From Variovorax terrae (lineage in GTDB: Bacteria; Pseudomonadota; Gammaproteobacteria; Burkholderiales; Burkholderiaceae_C): a stretch of DNA of 64,000 nucleotides. The notes under the pieces are model-generated. The model was not told where the DNA came from, made no database searches, and worked only from the letters and a program-made list of their open reading frames with translations. The translations under genes and the position numbers were made by a program. Positions 9,698 through 18,412 of this stretch are shown here, in pieces. The stretch lies in NCBI RefSeq assembly GCF_022809125.1, contig NZ_JALGBI010000001.1:806001-870000 (forward strand), read 5' to 3'. How positions within the stretch are numbered: the stretch's first letter is position 1; each line of letters starts with the position of its first letter.

Positions 9698-10335
9698 GTC
9701 CTGATCGTACCAGCGTAGGCGGCTATGAATTTCATAGCGTTCTCGCGCACCTCGGCGGCCGGCAGGCCGCTTCGGTACAGGGCCGATCCGATGCCGAAGC
9801 CGCTGGCGCCAGCCGCGCGGTAGGCCGCCATGTTGGCGGGCGTGATGCCGCCCACCGGGAACAGCAGGGTGTCGGCCTCCAGCACCGCGCGCAGCGCCTT
9901 CACGGCGGCAGGCGGCACCATTTCGGCCGGGAACAGCTTGAGCCCGCTGGCGCCGGCCGCCAGCGCGGCAAAGGCCTCGCAGGGCGTCAGCACGCCGGGC
10001 AGGCTCACCATGCCGAGCCGCGCCGTCTCGCGCACCACCGCCGCATCGAAGTTCGGCGAGACCACCATGCGCCCGCCGGCGGCATGCACCTCGCGCACCT
10101 GCGCCGCGTCGAGCACGGTGCCCGCACCCACCAGGGCCTGCGGGCAGGCATCGGCCAGGGCCTCGATGCTGCGCAGCGGCTGGGGCGAATTGAGCGGCAC
10201 CTCGATCAGCATCCAGCCGGTGGCCGCCAGCGCCGTGCCGACCGGCTGCGCCTCGTGCGGTGGGAGCCCGCGCAGGATGGCCACCAGGGGCAGGGCGCGC
10301 AGCGCGGCGGCGAAGCGGTCGTGGGCAGGGGTCAT
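9694..10335 (-). CDS. dgoA: 2-keto-3-deoxy-6-phosphogalactonate aldolase
   Basis: A 213-residue class I aldolase of the KDPG/KDPGal family that splits 2-keto-3-deoxy-6-phosphogalactonate into pyruvate and glyceraldehyde-3-phosphate. Lys133 in GLKLFPAE is the Schiff-base residue and Glu45 in LIEVPLNSP the catalytic acid. The PLNSP reading after Glu45 is the galactonate-type version, in contrast to TLRTP in eda at 3916-4569. It overlaps both its upstream gene (dgoK) and downstream SDR gene by four bases, giving tight translational coupling. The DeLey-Doudoroff pathway is therefore present. Confidence 0.92.
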   Translation of the reverse strand: MTPAHDRFAAALRALPLVAILRGLPPHEAQPVGTALAATGWMLIEVPLNSPQPLRSIEALADACPQALVGAGTVLDAAQVREVHAAGGRMVVSPNFDAAVVRETARLGMVSLPGVLTPCEAFAALAAGASGLKLFPAEMVPPAAVKALRAVLEADTLLFPVGGITPANMAAYRAAGASGFGIGSALYRSGLPAAEVRENAMKFIAAYAGTIRT

Positions 10336-11243
10336 GGAGCGTCCTGGTGGAGGGTGTTTGCAAGGGCCCGCAGCCCGCACCAGGTGGCCTCGGGGCCGAG
10401 GCAGCGGGCGCGCAGCCCGCGCTGCGGCAGGGCCAGCGCGTAGCGCCGCGTGAGCGCGGGGGCGCCGATGACGATGACCTCGCTGCCGGCGTCCAGCGGC
10501 TGCGCGCGCAGTTCCTCGCCGATCACCAGGCCCGACAGGTAGCTGGCCAGCGCCGGCCCGGCCATGCGGTTGAACAGCGACAGGGTGCGCGTGCTGAAGG
10601 CGCTGTGCAGCAGGCCGGGGCCCTGCAGCGCCCGGGCCACGCCTTGCGCGAAGGCGTCGTCGTCGGGCTCGGCGTCGTCGGCGGGCAGCGTGCGCGCCAG
10701 GATCGAGTGCTGGCGCAGCAGCGCATAGAACTCGCCGGTCATGAAGGTGGCGAAGTTCTCGATGCGGCCGGCGCGCACCCGCACCCATTTGCTGTGGGTG
10801 CCGGGCAGCACCAGCAGGCCGTCGTTCAGGCCCAGCAGTTGCAGGGCGCCGAAGACCTGGGTTTCTTCCCCGCGCATCACGTCCGGGACACCGCCGTGCT
10901 CGCAGCTCAGGCCCGGCACGAGGGCGATGCGCCCGGGCTCGATCCAGGTCAGCCGGGCGGCCACGTCGGGCTGGCCCGCGGGGCAGGGGCAGTAGGGCGC
11001 CTCGCGCCAGCCCTGCTGGCTGCCCGCCATCCCGGAAATCAGGCAGAAAGAGCCGGGGGGCCGCATCCAGCGGTCAAAGCATGCTTCGAAAACTGTAGCA
11101 AAGCCGCCGCGCTCCACGGTCAGGATGCCGCGTTCGAAGGACTGTTCCTCGAGCACGCGGCCATCGGGCGCGAACAGCGCGCCGCGCAGCGAGGAAGTGC
11201 CCCAGTCCACTGCGACCAGGGGGCGAGCAGCGGCGGCGGCCAC
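10332..11243 (-). CDS. dgoK: 2-keto-3-deoxygalactonate kinase
   Basis: A 303-residue DgoK-type kinase that phosphorylates 2-keto-3-deoxygalactonate at C6 using ATP. Family features seen are VAVDWGTSSLRG near the N-terminus, ISGMAGSQQGW around residue 70, LVLPGTHSKWV in the middle with FMTGEFY, and a C-terminal VIGAPALTRRY nucleotide-site segment. The stop overlaps the aldolase start (ATGA). It feeds the aldolase encoded downstream. The 5' end lies only 7 bases after the stop of the IlvD/Edd-type dehydratase, so all four minus-strand genes probably share one transcript. Confidence 0.93.
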   Translation of the reverse strand: MAAAAARPLVAVDWGTSSLRGALFAPDGRVLEEQSFERGILTVERGGFATVFEACFDRWMRPPGSFCLISGMAGSQQGWREAPYCPCPAGQPDVAARLTWIEPGRIALVPGLSCEHGGVPDVMRGEETQVFGALQLLGLNDGLLVLPGTHSKWVRVRAGRIENFATFMTGEFYALLRQHSILARTLPADDAEPDDDAFAQGVARALQGPGLLHSAFSTRTLSLFNRMAGPALASYLSGLVIGEELRAQPLDAGSEVIVIGAPALTRRYALALPQRGLRARCLGPEATWCGLRALANTLHQDAP

Positions 11244-11250
11244 GGTGGCC

Positions 11251-12993
11251 TCAGTGGTTGTCGCGCGGCACGAAGGCGCCGCGCCGCCCGCGCAGGAAGT
11301 CGAGGTCCGCGCCCTCGTCGGCCTGCAGCACGCGATCGACGTAGAGCTTCCAGTAGCCCGAGGACAGCGGCGGCTCGGGCGCGGTCCACAGGGCCTGGCG
11401 GCGCGCCAGCTCCTCGTCGCTCACGTGCAGATGCAGCCTGCGGTTGGGCACGTCCAGCTCGACCAGGTCGCCATTGCGCACCAGGGCCAGCGGCCCGCCG
11501 GCGGCCGCCTCGGGCGCGGTGTGCAGCACCACCGTGCCGTAGGCGGTGCCGCTCATGCGCGCATCGCTGATGCGCACCATGTCGGTGATGCCCTTTCTCA
11601 GCACCTTGGGCGGCAGCGGCATGTTGCCGACCTCGGCCATGCCGGGGTAGCCCCGCGGGCCGCAGTTCTTGAGCACCATGACGCAGTTCTCGTCGATGTC
11701 GAGGTCCTCGTCGTCGATGCGGCGGTGGAAATCCTCGATGTCCTCGAACACCACGGCCCGGCCCGTGTGCACCATCAGCGCCGGCGTGGCGGCGCTGGGC
11801 TTGATGACGGCGCCGCGCGGCGCGAGGTTGCCGCGCAGCACGGCGATGCCGGCCTTGTCCTTGAACGGGGCCTCGAACGGCAGGATCACCTCGCTGTTGT
11901 AGTTCTGCGCATCGGCGATGTTCTCGCCCACGGTGCGGCCGCTGGCCGTGACGTGGCCGGTGTGCAGCAGGTGCGCGATTTCCTTCATCACCACCGGCAG
12001 GCCGCCGGCATAGCAGAAGTCTTCCATCAGGTGCTTGCCTGAGGGCTGCAGGTTGACCAGGCAGGGCAGCTCGCTGGCGAGCCGGTCGAAGTCCTCGAGC
12101 TCCAGCTTCAGGCCGATGCGCCCGGCGATCGCGATCAGGTGGATCACGGCATTGGTCGAGCCGCCGATGGCGGCCAGCGTGCAGATGGCGTTCTCGAAGG
12201 CCTCGCGCGTGAGGATCGTGGAGAGCTTCTGGTCCTCGTGCACCATGTCCACGATGCGCCGCCCGGCCATGCGCGCCAGCACGTTGCGGCGGCCGTCCAC
12301 CGCGGGGTAGGCCGCGTTGCCCGGCAGGCCGACGCCGAGCGCCTCGACCATGCTGGCCATGGTGCTGGCCGTGCCCATGGTCATGCAGTGGCCGTGGCTG
12401 CGGTGCATGCAGCTCTCGGCCTCGAAGAAATCCTGCAGCTTGAGCGTGCCCGCGCGCACCTGCTCGCTCATGCTCCACACGCCGGTGCCCGAGCCCAGCT
12501 CCTGGCCGCGCCACTTGCCGTTGAGCATGGGGCCGCCGCTGACGCCGATGGTCGGCAGGTCGGCGCTGGCCGCGCCCATGAGCAGCGAAGGCGTGGTCTT
12601 GTCGCAGCCCATCAGCAGCACCACGCCGTCCACCGGGTTGCCGCGGATGCTTTCTTCCACGTCCATGCTCGCGAGGTTGCGGTACAGCATGGCGGTGGGG
12701 CGCAGCAGGGTCTCGCCCAGCGACATCACCGGAAACTCGAGCGGGAAGCCGCCGGCCTCGTAGACGCCGATCTTGACCTGCTCGGCCAGCGTGCGGAAGT
12801 GGCTGTTGCAGGGCGTGAGCTCGCTGAAGGTGTTGCAGATGCCGATCACCGGGCGGCCGTCGAACTGGTCGTGCGGCACGCCCTTGCCCTTGACCCAGCT
12901 GCGGTAGGCGAAGCCGTCGCGGTCCTGCCGGCCGAACCATTGCTGGCTGCGCAGCTCCCCGGGTGGCTTGCGGGGCTTGGTGGAATCGCTCAT
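11251..12993 (-). CDS. IlvD/Edd-family sugar-acid dehydratase
   Basis: A 580-residue dehydratase of the IlvD/Edd family, of the type acting on sugar acids such as L-arabinonate, D-galactonate or D-xylonate. Cluster-binding motifs are ICNTFSELTPCN, LMGCDKTTPS and ESCMHRSHGHCMTMGTAST. The C-terminal part has DARMSGTAYGTVVLHTAPE, where the serine and nearby residues belong to the active site. Length matches characterised sugar-acid dehydratases rather than Edd. With kinase and aldolase downstream, D-galactonate is the natural guess, but a pentonate is possible. It is the first gene of the minus-strand operon, divergent from a FadR-type regulator. Confidence 0.88.
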   Translation of the reverse strand: MSDSTKPRKPPGELRSQQWFGRQDRDGFAYRSWVKGKGVPHDQFDGRPVIGICNTFSELTPCNSHFRTLAEQVKIGVYEAGGFPLEFPVMSLGETLLRPTAMLYRNLASMDVEESIRGNPVDGVVLLMGCDKTTPSLLMGAASADLPTIGVSGGPMLNGKWRGQELGSGTGVWSMSEQVRAGTLKLQDFFEAESCMHRSHGHCMTMGTASTMASMVEALGVGLPGNAAYPAVDGRRNVLARMAGRRIVDMVHEDQKLSTILTREAFENAICTLAAIGGSTNAVIHLIAIAGRIGLKLELEDFDRLASELPCLVNLQPSGKHLMEDFCYAGGLPVVMKEIAHLLHTGHVTASGRTVGENIADAQNYNSEVILPFEAPFKDKAGIAVLRGNLAPRGAVIKPSAATPALMVHTGRAVVFEDIEDFHRRIDDEDLDIDENCVMVLKNCGPRGYPGMAEVGNMPLPPKVLRKGITDMVRISDARMSGTAYGTVVLHTAPEAAAGGPLALVRNGDLVELDVPNRRLHLHVSDEELARRQALWTAPEPPLSSGYWKLYVDRVLQADEGADLDFLRGRRGAFVPRDNH

Positions 12994-13023
12994 AGGGTAA
13001 ATCCTCGATCTGCAAACATATTA

Positions 13024-13034
13024 TGGTCATACGA
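13024..13034. promoter_or_regulatory. FadR-family operator between the dehydratase operon and its regulator
   Basis: TGGTCATACGA fits every fixed position of the TNGTNNNACNA pattern bound by FadR-subfamily GntR regulators. It sits in the 66-base divergent region, 31 bases upstream of the dehydratase start and 26 bases upstream of the regulator start. One site could control both directions. The assignment rests on the consensus match and on the FadR-type gene next to it. Confidence 0.65.
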
Positions 13035-13059
13035 TTAAACACAGACCCCCGTACAAACC

Positions 13060-13803
13060 ATGATCAAGAACGTCCACGGCAACACGGTCGACCACCTTGG
13101 CGAAGCCATCGTGGCCGGGCGCTACGTCGCCGGCGCGGTGATTCCGCCCGAGCCGCTGCTGTGCGAGGAGCTCGGCGTCAGCCGCACCGTGGTGCGCGAG
13201 GCGGTCAAGTCGCTGATCGCCAAGGGCCTGCTCACCACGGGCCCCAAGGTCGGCACGCGCGTGCAGCCCGAGAGCCAGTGGAACTGGTTCGATCCCGACG
13301 TCATCATCTGGCAGTCCAAGGCCGGGCTCACGCCCGAGTTCCTGCGCGACCTGCAGGACCTGCGGCGCGTGGTCGAGCCCGCCGCCGTGCGGCTGGCGGC
13401 CGAGCGCGCCACGGCGCAGGACATAGCCGACATCGAGATTGCTTTCGCCGGCATGAAGCAGGCGGTGGAGGTGGGCGGCGACTACGTCACGCACGACCTG
13501 CGCTTCCACCAGGGCCTGCTGCGTGCCTGCCACAACCGCATGATCGTGCAGATGAGCAAGGCGCTGGGCGCGCTGCTGCGCACCAGCTTCGAGATCTCCA
13601 CCACCCGCAAGGACGGGCCCAGGAACTCGCTGCCGCTGCACCGCGCCGTGCTGGATGCCGTGATCGCCCACCAGCCCGCGAAAGCGGAGAAGGCGGTGCT
13701 GATCCTGATCGACGGCGCGCGCGACGACATCGAGCAGGTACTGGCCTCGCGGCGCCGGCTGCCCCGGCTCAACACGCCCGCCCCCCTGCTCAAGGGACTG
13801 TGA
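13060..13803 (+). CDS. FadR/GntR-family regulator (DgoR-like)
   Basis: A 247-residue regulator with an N-terminal winged helix (PPEPLLCEELGVSRTVVREAVKSL; recognition helix at SRTVVREAVKSL) and a C-terminal FCD ligand-binding domain. The FCD metal ligands are suggested by THDLRFHQGL and LPLHRAVLDA. Galactonate-responsive DgoR repressors have this layout. It is divergent from the dehydratase-kinase-aldolase-SDR operon and immediately upstream of the TRAP transporter genes. It therefore probably represses both until a sugar acid binds. The effector identity is inferred from the neighbouring enzymes. Confidence 0.87.
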   Translation: MIKNVHGNTVDHLGEAIVAGRYVAGAVIPPEPLLCEELGVSRTVVREAVKSLIAKGLLTTGPKVGTRVQPESQWNWFDPDVIIWQSKAGLTPEFLRDLQDLRRVVEPAAVRLAAERATAQDIADIEIAFAGMKQAVEVGGDYVTHDLRFHQGLLRACHNRMIVQMSKALGALLRTSFEISTTRKDGPRNSLPLHRAVLDAVIAHQPAKAEKAVLILIDGARDDIEQVLASRRRLPRLNTPAPLLKGL

Positions 13804-13825
13804 GGCGCGGCCTCGGGAGACTGCA

Positions 13826-14353
13826 TTGCACAAGCTGATCAATCTGTTCTTCAAGCTGCTCGAACTGCTGGTGGTGGTGTGCATGGTGGCCATGGTCATC
13901 ATGGTGTTCGGCAACGTCGTGCTGCGCTACGTCTTCAACTCCGGCATCACCATGTCGGAGGAGATGGCGCGCTACTGCTTCATCTGGCTGACCTACATCG
14001 GCGCCATGGTCGCGATGCGCGACGGCGGGCATCTCGGGGTCGACACGTTGGTGCGGCACCTGCCGCTCATGGGCAAGCGGGTGTGCGTGTTCCTGAGCGA
14101 GGCCCTGATGCTGTTCTGCAATGCGCTGTTCCTGCTCGGAACCTGGCACATGCACGGGCTGCAGGTGACCAACATCTCGCCGGTGGCCGGCATCTCCATG
14201 ATCTGGATCTATGGCATCGGCTACATCGTGGGCACGGTCATGGGCATCATGAACCTGCACAAGCTCTACCGGCTGTTCACGGGCCGGATGACCGAGCAGG
14301 AAATGATCCAGGTCAGCGAATCCGAAGAACAGCTCCAGGAAGTGAAGGCTTGA
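13826..14353 (+). CDS. dctQ: TRAP transporter small membrane subunit
   Basis: A 175-residue DctQ-type subunit with four hydrophobic segments (about residues 10-32, 45-62, 85-105 and 125-147). The family signature after the first segment is present: NVVLRYVFNSGITMSEEMARY. The initiation codon is probably TTG at 13826, because it is preceded by GGGAGA at good distance and later methionines fall inside the first membrane helix. It lies 22 bases after the regulator and two bases before dctM. It forms the membrane complex with the large subunit and receives the ligand from the periplasmic receptor. Confidence 0.9.
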   Translation: MHKLINLFFKLLELLVVVCMVAMVIMVFGNVVLRYVFNSGITMSEEMARYCFIWLTYIGAMVAMRDGGHLGVDTLVRHLPLMGKRVCVFLSEALMLFCNALFLLGTWHMHGLQVTNISPVAGISMIWIYGIGYIVGTVMGIMNLHKLYRLFTGRMTEQEMIQVSESEEQLQEVKA

Positions 14354-14354
14354 A

Positions 14355-15653
14355 GTGACCGTTGCCGTTTTCATCTTCTCGCTGCTCGGGGCCATGGCCC
14401 TGGGCATGCCGATCGCCTATTCGCTGCTGGTGTGCGGCGTCTCCCTGATGGCCTACATGGCCGGCACCGGGGGCCTGCCGGCCTTCGACAGCCAGATCAT
14501 CGCGCAGCGCTTCGTCGACGGGGCGGACAACTTCCCGCTGCTGGCCGTGCCCTTCTTCCTGCTGGCCGGCGAGTTCATGAACGCGGGCGGCCTGAGCCGG
14601 CGCATCGTGAACCTGGCGATGGCCTGGGTTGGCCACTACCGCGGCGGCATGGGCTATGTGGCGGTGATGGCCGCCATCATCATGGCCTCGCTCTCGGGCT
14701 CCGCGGTGGCCGACACGGCGGCCCTGGCCGCGCTGCTGATCCCCATGATGAAGAGCGCCGGCTACAACCTCAACCGCTCGGCCGGCCTGATCGCGGCCGG
14801 CGGCATCATCGCGCCGGTGATCCCGCCCTCGATCGGCTTCATCATCTTCGGCGTGGCCGGCAACGTCTCGATCACCAAGCTGTTCCTGGCCGGCATCGTG
14901 CCCGGTGTGCTGATGGGGCTGTCCATCGGCATCGCCTGGTGGTGGGTCGCCAAGCGCGAGAACGTGAAGCCGGCCGACGCCGTGCCCCTGGGCGAGCGCC
15001 TGCGGATCACCGCGCAGGGCAGCCTGGCGCTGGCGCTGCCGGTGCTGATCATCGGCGGCATGCGCTTCGGCGTGTTCACGCCGACCGAGGCGGCCGTGGT
15101 GGCCGCGGTCTACAGCTTCGTCGTCGGCATGTTCGTCTACCGCGAGCTCAAGGTGTCGGCGTTGTACCGGCTCACGCTGGCCGCGGGCAAGACGACGGCC
15201 GTGGTGATGTTCCTGGTGGCGGCTGCGATGGTGAGCGCCTGGCTGATCACCGTGGCCAACATCCCGACCGAGGTGACCCGCATGCTCGAGCCCTTCATGG
15301 GCAACAAGACGCTGCTGATGTTCATGATGATGGTGCTGATCGTGATCGTCGGCACGGCGCTGGACTTCACGCCCACGGTGCTGATCCTCACGCCCGTGCT
15401 GATGCCGGTGGTGATCAAGGCCGGCATCGACCCGGTGTACTTCGGCGTGCTCTTCATCATGAACAACGCGATCGGCCTGATCACGCCGCCCGTGGGCACG
15501 GTGCTCAACGTGGTGTGCGGCGTGGCGCGCATCACCATGGACGACGCCTTCAAGGGCGTGATGCCGTTCTTCATCGCCGAGCTGATCGTCCTGTTCGCCC
15601 TGGTGTTCGTTCCGGAATTGGTGACCGTCCCCCTGCAGTGGTGGATGCGCTGA
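14355..15653 (+). CDS. dctM: TRAP transporter large membrane subunit
   Basis: A 432-residue DctM-type permease with about twelve hydrophobic segments. Family markers are DNFPLLAVPFFLLAGEFMN near residue 55, SLSGSAVADTAAL near residue 115, and IAPVIPPSIGF near residue 155. The start is GTG at 14355, directly after the dctQ stop. TRAP systems use the sodium or proton gradient to import organic acids, here most likely a sugar acid given the flanking catabolic genes. No irregularity is seen in the sequence. Confidence 0.93.
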   Translation: MTVAVFIFSLLGAMALGMPIAYSLLVCGVSLMAYMAGTGGLPAFDSQIIAQRFVDGADNFPLLAVPFFLLAGEFMNAGGLSRRIVNLAMAWVGHYRGGMGYVAVMAAIIMASLSGSAVADTAALAALLIPMMKSAGYNLNRSAGLIAAGGIIAPVIPPSIGFIIFGVAGNVSITKLFLAGIVPGVLMGLSIGIAWWWVAKRENVKPADAVPLGERLRITAQGSLALALPVLIIGGMRFGVFTPTEAAVVAAVYSFVVGMFVYRELKVSALYRLTLAAGKTTAVVMFLVAAAMVSAWLITVANIPTEVTRMLEPFMGNKTLLMFMMMVLIVIVGTALDFTPTVLILTPVLMPVVIKAGIDPVYFGVLFIMNNAIGLITPPVGTVLNVVCGVARITMDDAFKGVMPFFIAELIVLFALVFVPELVTVPLQWWMR

Positions 15654-15695
15654 TTCCTTTTTCATCCCGTGCCAACCCCATCAAAGGAGACAGCC

Positions 15696-16706
15696 ATGTT
15701 CAAGCGCAGAACCATCGCCGCAGCCGCGGCCGGCCTCGGCCTGCTGTGGGCCACCTCGGCCTTCGCCCAGTTCGCCGACCGGACCATCAAGTTCACCAAC
15801 GGCGTGGACGAGGCCCACCCGGTGAGCGCCGGCGTGAAGCGGATGCAGGAGGTGCTCAACGCCAAGACCGGCGGCAAGATCAAGATCAATGCCTTCTGGG
15901 GCGGTGCGGCCGGCGGCGACCTGCCGGCCACGCAGGCCCTGCGCGCCGGCACGCAGGAGATGGTCTGCACCTCGACCTCGCCGCTGGTGGGCATCGTCAA
16001 GGAACTGGGCGTGTTCGACCTGCCGTTCCTGTTCGCCAACGAGAAGGAGGCCGACGCGGTGCTCGACGGCCCGGCCGGCCAGTACTTCAACAAGAAGCTC
16101 GAAGAGGCCGGCGTGGTGAACCTGGCCTACTGGGAGAACGGCTTTCGCAACCTGACCAACAGCAAGCATCCGGTGGCCAAGGTCGAGGACTTCGACGGCG
16201 TCAAGGTGCGCGTGATGCAGAACAACATCTTCCTCGACACCTTCAAGACGCTGGGCACCAATGCCGTGCCCATGGCCTTTGGCGAGGTGTTCACCGCGCT
16301 CGAAACCAAGACCATCGACGGGCAGGAAAACCCGTTCGTGACCATCGAGACCTCCAAGTTCAACGAGGTGCAGAAGTACCTGAGCGTCACGCGCCATGCC
16401 TACACGCCGTTCCTGGTGCTCTACAGCAAGAAGCTCTGGGACCAGCTCAACCCGCAGGAGCAGGCCGCGCTGCGCGAAGCCGCGGTCGAGGGCCAGAAGG
16501 CCCAGCGCGCCGCCAACCGCGCGCTCAACGAGAAGTCGCTGGCCAGCCTGCGGGCCAAGGGCATGCAGGTGAACGACATCTCCGCCGCCGAGCAGCGGCG
16601 CATGTTCGAGAAGGTGAAGCCCGTCTATGACAAGAATGTGCCCGTCATCGGCCCCGAGGCCGTGAACCTGGTGCTGGACTCGCTCAAGAAGGCGCGCGGC
16701 GGCTGA
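15696..16706 (+). CDS. dctP: TRAP transporter substrate-binding protein (DctP type)
   Basis: A 336-residue periplasmic receptor with a Sec signal ending in TSAFA-Q at about residue 22. The mature part begins with DRTIKFTNGVDEAHPVSAG, and later shows the conserved GVKVRVMQNNIFLDTFKTLG region and an ENPFVTIETSKF segment. The arginine in VRVMQN is the residue that usually binds the ligand carboxylate. A strong AAAGGAGA site precedes the ATG. It completes the three-gene TRAP system. A GC-rich hairpin follows the gene, so expression may drop before the downstream dehydratase. Confidence 0.93.
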   Translation: MFKRRTIAAAAAGLGLLWATSAFAQFADRTIKFTNGVDEAHPVSAGVKRMQEVLNAKTGGKIKINAFWGGAAGGDLPATQALRAGTQEMVCTSTSPLVGIVKELGVFDLPFLFANEKEADAVLDGPAGQYFNKKLEEAGVVNLAYWENGFRNLTNSKHPVAKVEDFDGVKVRVMQNNIFLDTFKTLGTNAVPMAFGEVFTALETKTIDGQENPFVTIETSKFNEVQKYLSVTRHAYTPFLVLYSKKLWDQLNPQEQAALREAAVEGQKAQRAANRALNEKSLASLRAKGMQVNDISAAEQRRMFEKVKPVYDKNVPVIGPEAVNLVLDSLKKARGG

Positions 16707-16725
16707 AGGCCGCTCGCGCCATCCG

Positions 16726-16744
16726 GGGCCGCCGCGGGCGGCCC
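16726..16744 (+). terminator. GC-rich hairpin between dctP and the enolase-superfamily gene
   Basis: An 8-bp perfect stem (GGGCCGCC, 16726-16733, with GGCGGCCC, 16737-16744) closes a 3-base loop and is followed by TGTTTCTCC. The T-run is short, so it may act as a partial terminator or as an mRNA-stabilising stem that sets the ratio of receptor to downstream enzyme. Confidence 0.5.
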
Positions 16745-16764
16745 TGTTTCTCCGGGAGGGCAGA

Positions 16765-17961
16765 ATGAAGATCACACAGGTTGAAACCATCCGCCTGGGC
16801 GAGTTCCCGAACATCCTCTGGGTGAGGGTGTACGGCAGCGACGGGCTCGTGGGGCTGGGCGAAACCTTCATGGGCGCCGAGGCGGTGGAGGCCTACCTGC
16901 ACGAGTGGGCGGCCCCCCGCCTGCTCGGCAAGGATCCGCTGGCAATCGAGGCGCGCAACAAGGACATCACGGGCTACCTCGGCTGGCGCGGCTCGGGCGT
17001 GGAGACGCGCGGCAACTCGGCGCTGGACATCGCCCTGTGGGACCTGTTCGGCAAGGCGGCCCGCATGCCGGTGCACACCGCGCTGGGCGGGCGCAGCCGC
17101 GATGCCATCCGCATCTACAACACCTGCGCGGGCTACCAGTACATCCGCAGCAACCGCAACCAGAGCTCTTCCAACTGGGGCCTGGGCAACAGCCAGGGAC
17201 CGTACGAGGACCTGCAGGGCTTCCTGCACCATGCCGACGAGCTGGCGCAGTCGCTGCTGTCCGAAGGCATCACGGCGATGAAGATCTGGCCGTTCGATCC
17301 CGCGGCCGAGCGCAGCGACGGCCAGTACATCAGCAACGCCGACCTCGACCTGGCGCTGGAGCCATTCCGCAAGATCCGCCAGGCCGTGGGCGAGAAGATG
17401 GACATCATGGTCGAGTTCCACAGCCTGTGGCGCCTGCCCATGGCGCAGAAGATCGCACGCGCGCTCAAGCCGTTCAACACCTTCTGGCACGAGGACGCGA
17501 TCCGCATGGACAGCCTCGATTTGCTCAAGGCCTATGCGAAGGACTGCGAAGCGCTGATCTGCGCAAGCGAGACGCTGAGCTACAAGTGGGGCTTCAAGGA
17601 CTACCTGCAGACCGGCGTGGCTGGCGTGGCCATGCTCGACCTGAGCTGGTGCGGCGGCCTGACCGAGGCGCGCAAGATCGCGGCCATGGCCGATGCCTGG
17701 CAACTGCCGGTGGCGCCGCACGACTGCACCGGCCCGGTGGTCTGGGCGGCGTCCACCCATCTCTCGCTGCATGCGCCCAATGCGCTGGTCCAGGAAAGCG
17801 TGCGCGCCTTCTACACCGGCTGGTACCGGGAGCTGGTGACTGAATTGCCGCGGGTCGAGAACGGCATGGTCAGCCTGAACGACAAGCCTGGCCTGGGGCT
17901 CGAGCTGCTGCCGGACCTGCACCGGCGCGCCGATGCGAGCGTGCGCGTGACGAAACTCTGA
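16765..17961 (+). CDS. Enolase-superfamily sugar-acid dehydratase (galactonate-dehydratase-like)
   Basis: A 398-residue member of the mandelate racemase/enolase superfamily. A capping domain with GLGETFMGAEAV comes first, then the barrel. Probable metal ligands are the Glu in VEFHSLW, the Glu in WHEDAIR and the Glu in CASETLSY. The His in VEFHS and the His in APHDC are the candidate acid/base pair. This E-x-H arrangement resembles D-galactonate dehydratase (D-F-H), so dehydration of a galactonate-like acid is likely. KIWPF replaces the KxK base motif of mandelate racemase itself. It is the last gene of the regulator-TRAP unit and gives the locus a second, unrelated dehydratase. Confidence 0.8.
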   Translation: MKITQVETIRLGEFPNILWVRVYGSDGLVGLGETFMGAEAVEAYLHEWAAPRLLGKDPLAIEARNKDITGYLGWRGSGVETRGNSALDIALWDLFGKAARMPVHTALGGRSRDAIRIYNTCAGYQYIRSNRNQSSSNWGLGNSQGPYEDLQGFLHHADELAQSLLSEGITAMKIWPFDPAAERSDGQYISNADLDLALEPFRKIRQAVGEKMDIMVEFHSLWRLPMAQKIARALKPFNTFWHEDAIRMDSLDLLKAYAKDCEALICASETLSYKWGFKDYLQTGVAGVAMLDLSWCGGLTEARKIAAMADAWQLPVAPHDCTGPVVWAASTHLSLHAPNALVQESVRAFYTGWYRELVTELPRVENGMVSLNDKPGLGLELLPDLHRRADASVRVTKL

Positions 17962-18028
17962 GCCGGCCGGCGGGGCGAAGGCGCCATCCGATGGGCACAA
18001 TGGCGTTTTGAACGCCGGGTTTGCCGAC

Positions 18029-18412
18029 ATGACCGAATTCACCAAAGTAGTTCTCTTCACCGATACCGATGGCCGCGCGAAATTCCGCGAGGAAACGCTG
18101 CCGCTGTCCGGCGGCACGCCGCAGTCCCTGCTGTCGGCAGTGTTCGCCTCGCCCGGCTACCAGCTGCGGCACAGTCCGCCCGGTTTTCGCAGCCAGTTCC
18201 ATTGCACGGTCACGCCGCAGTGGGTGTTCATCCTGGGGGGCGAGATGGAGATCGGCCTGCAGGATGGCAGCTCGCGGCGCTTTCTGCCGGGCCAGCATTT
18301 CTATTCGGCCGACGTGCTGCCGCCGGGCGCGAGCTTCGACGCGGCGGTGCATGGCCACTGGAGCCGCCAGCTCGGCCCCGACCCGCTGGTCACGCTGTTC
18401 GTGCAGGGGTGA
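18029..18412 (+). CDS. Small cupin-like protein
   Basis: A 127-residue protein with a single double-stranded beta-helix pattern: RSQFHCTVTPQWVFILGGEMEIG, then SSRRFLPGQHFYSADVLPPG. The metal-binding His/Glu set of classical cupins is incomplete: one His precedes WVFIL, one Glu lies in GGEMEIG and one His in GQHF. Enzymatic function is therefore uncertain and a binding or sensory role is as likely. The ATG at 18029 is used; a TTG seven codons upstream is possible and no clear ribosome-binding site is seen for either. Its 3' end overlaps the convergent EEP-family gene by 23 bases. Confidence 0.65.
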   Translation: MTEFTKVVLFTDTDGRAKFREETLPLSGGTPQSLLSAVFASPGYQLRHSPPGFRSQFHCTVTPQWVFILGGEMEIGLQDGSSRRFLPGQHFYSADVLPPGASFDAAVHGHWSRQLGPDPLVTLFVQG

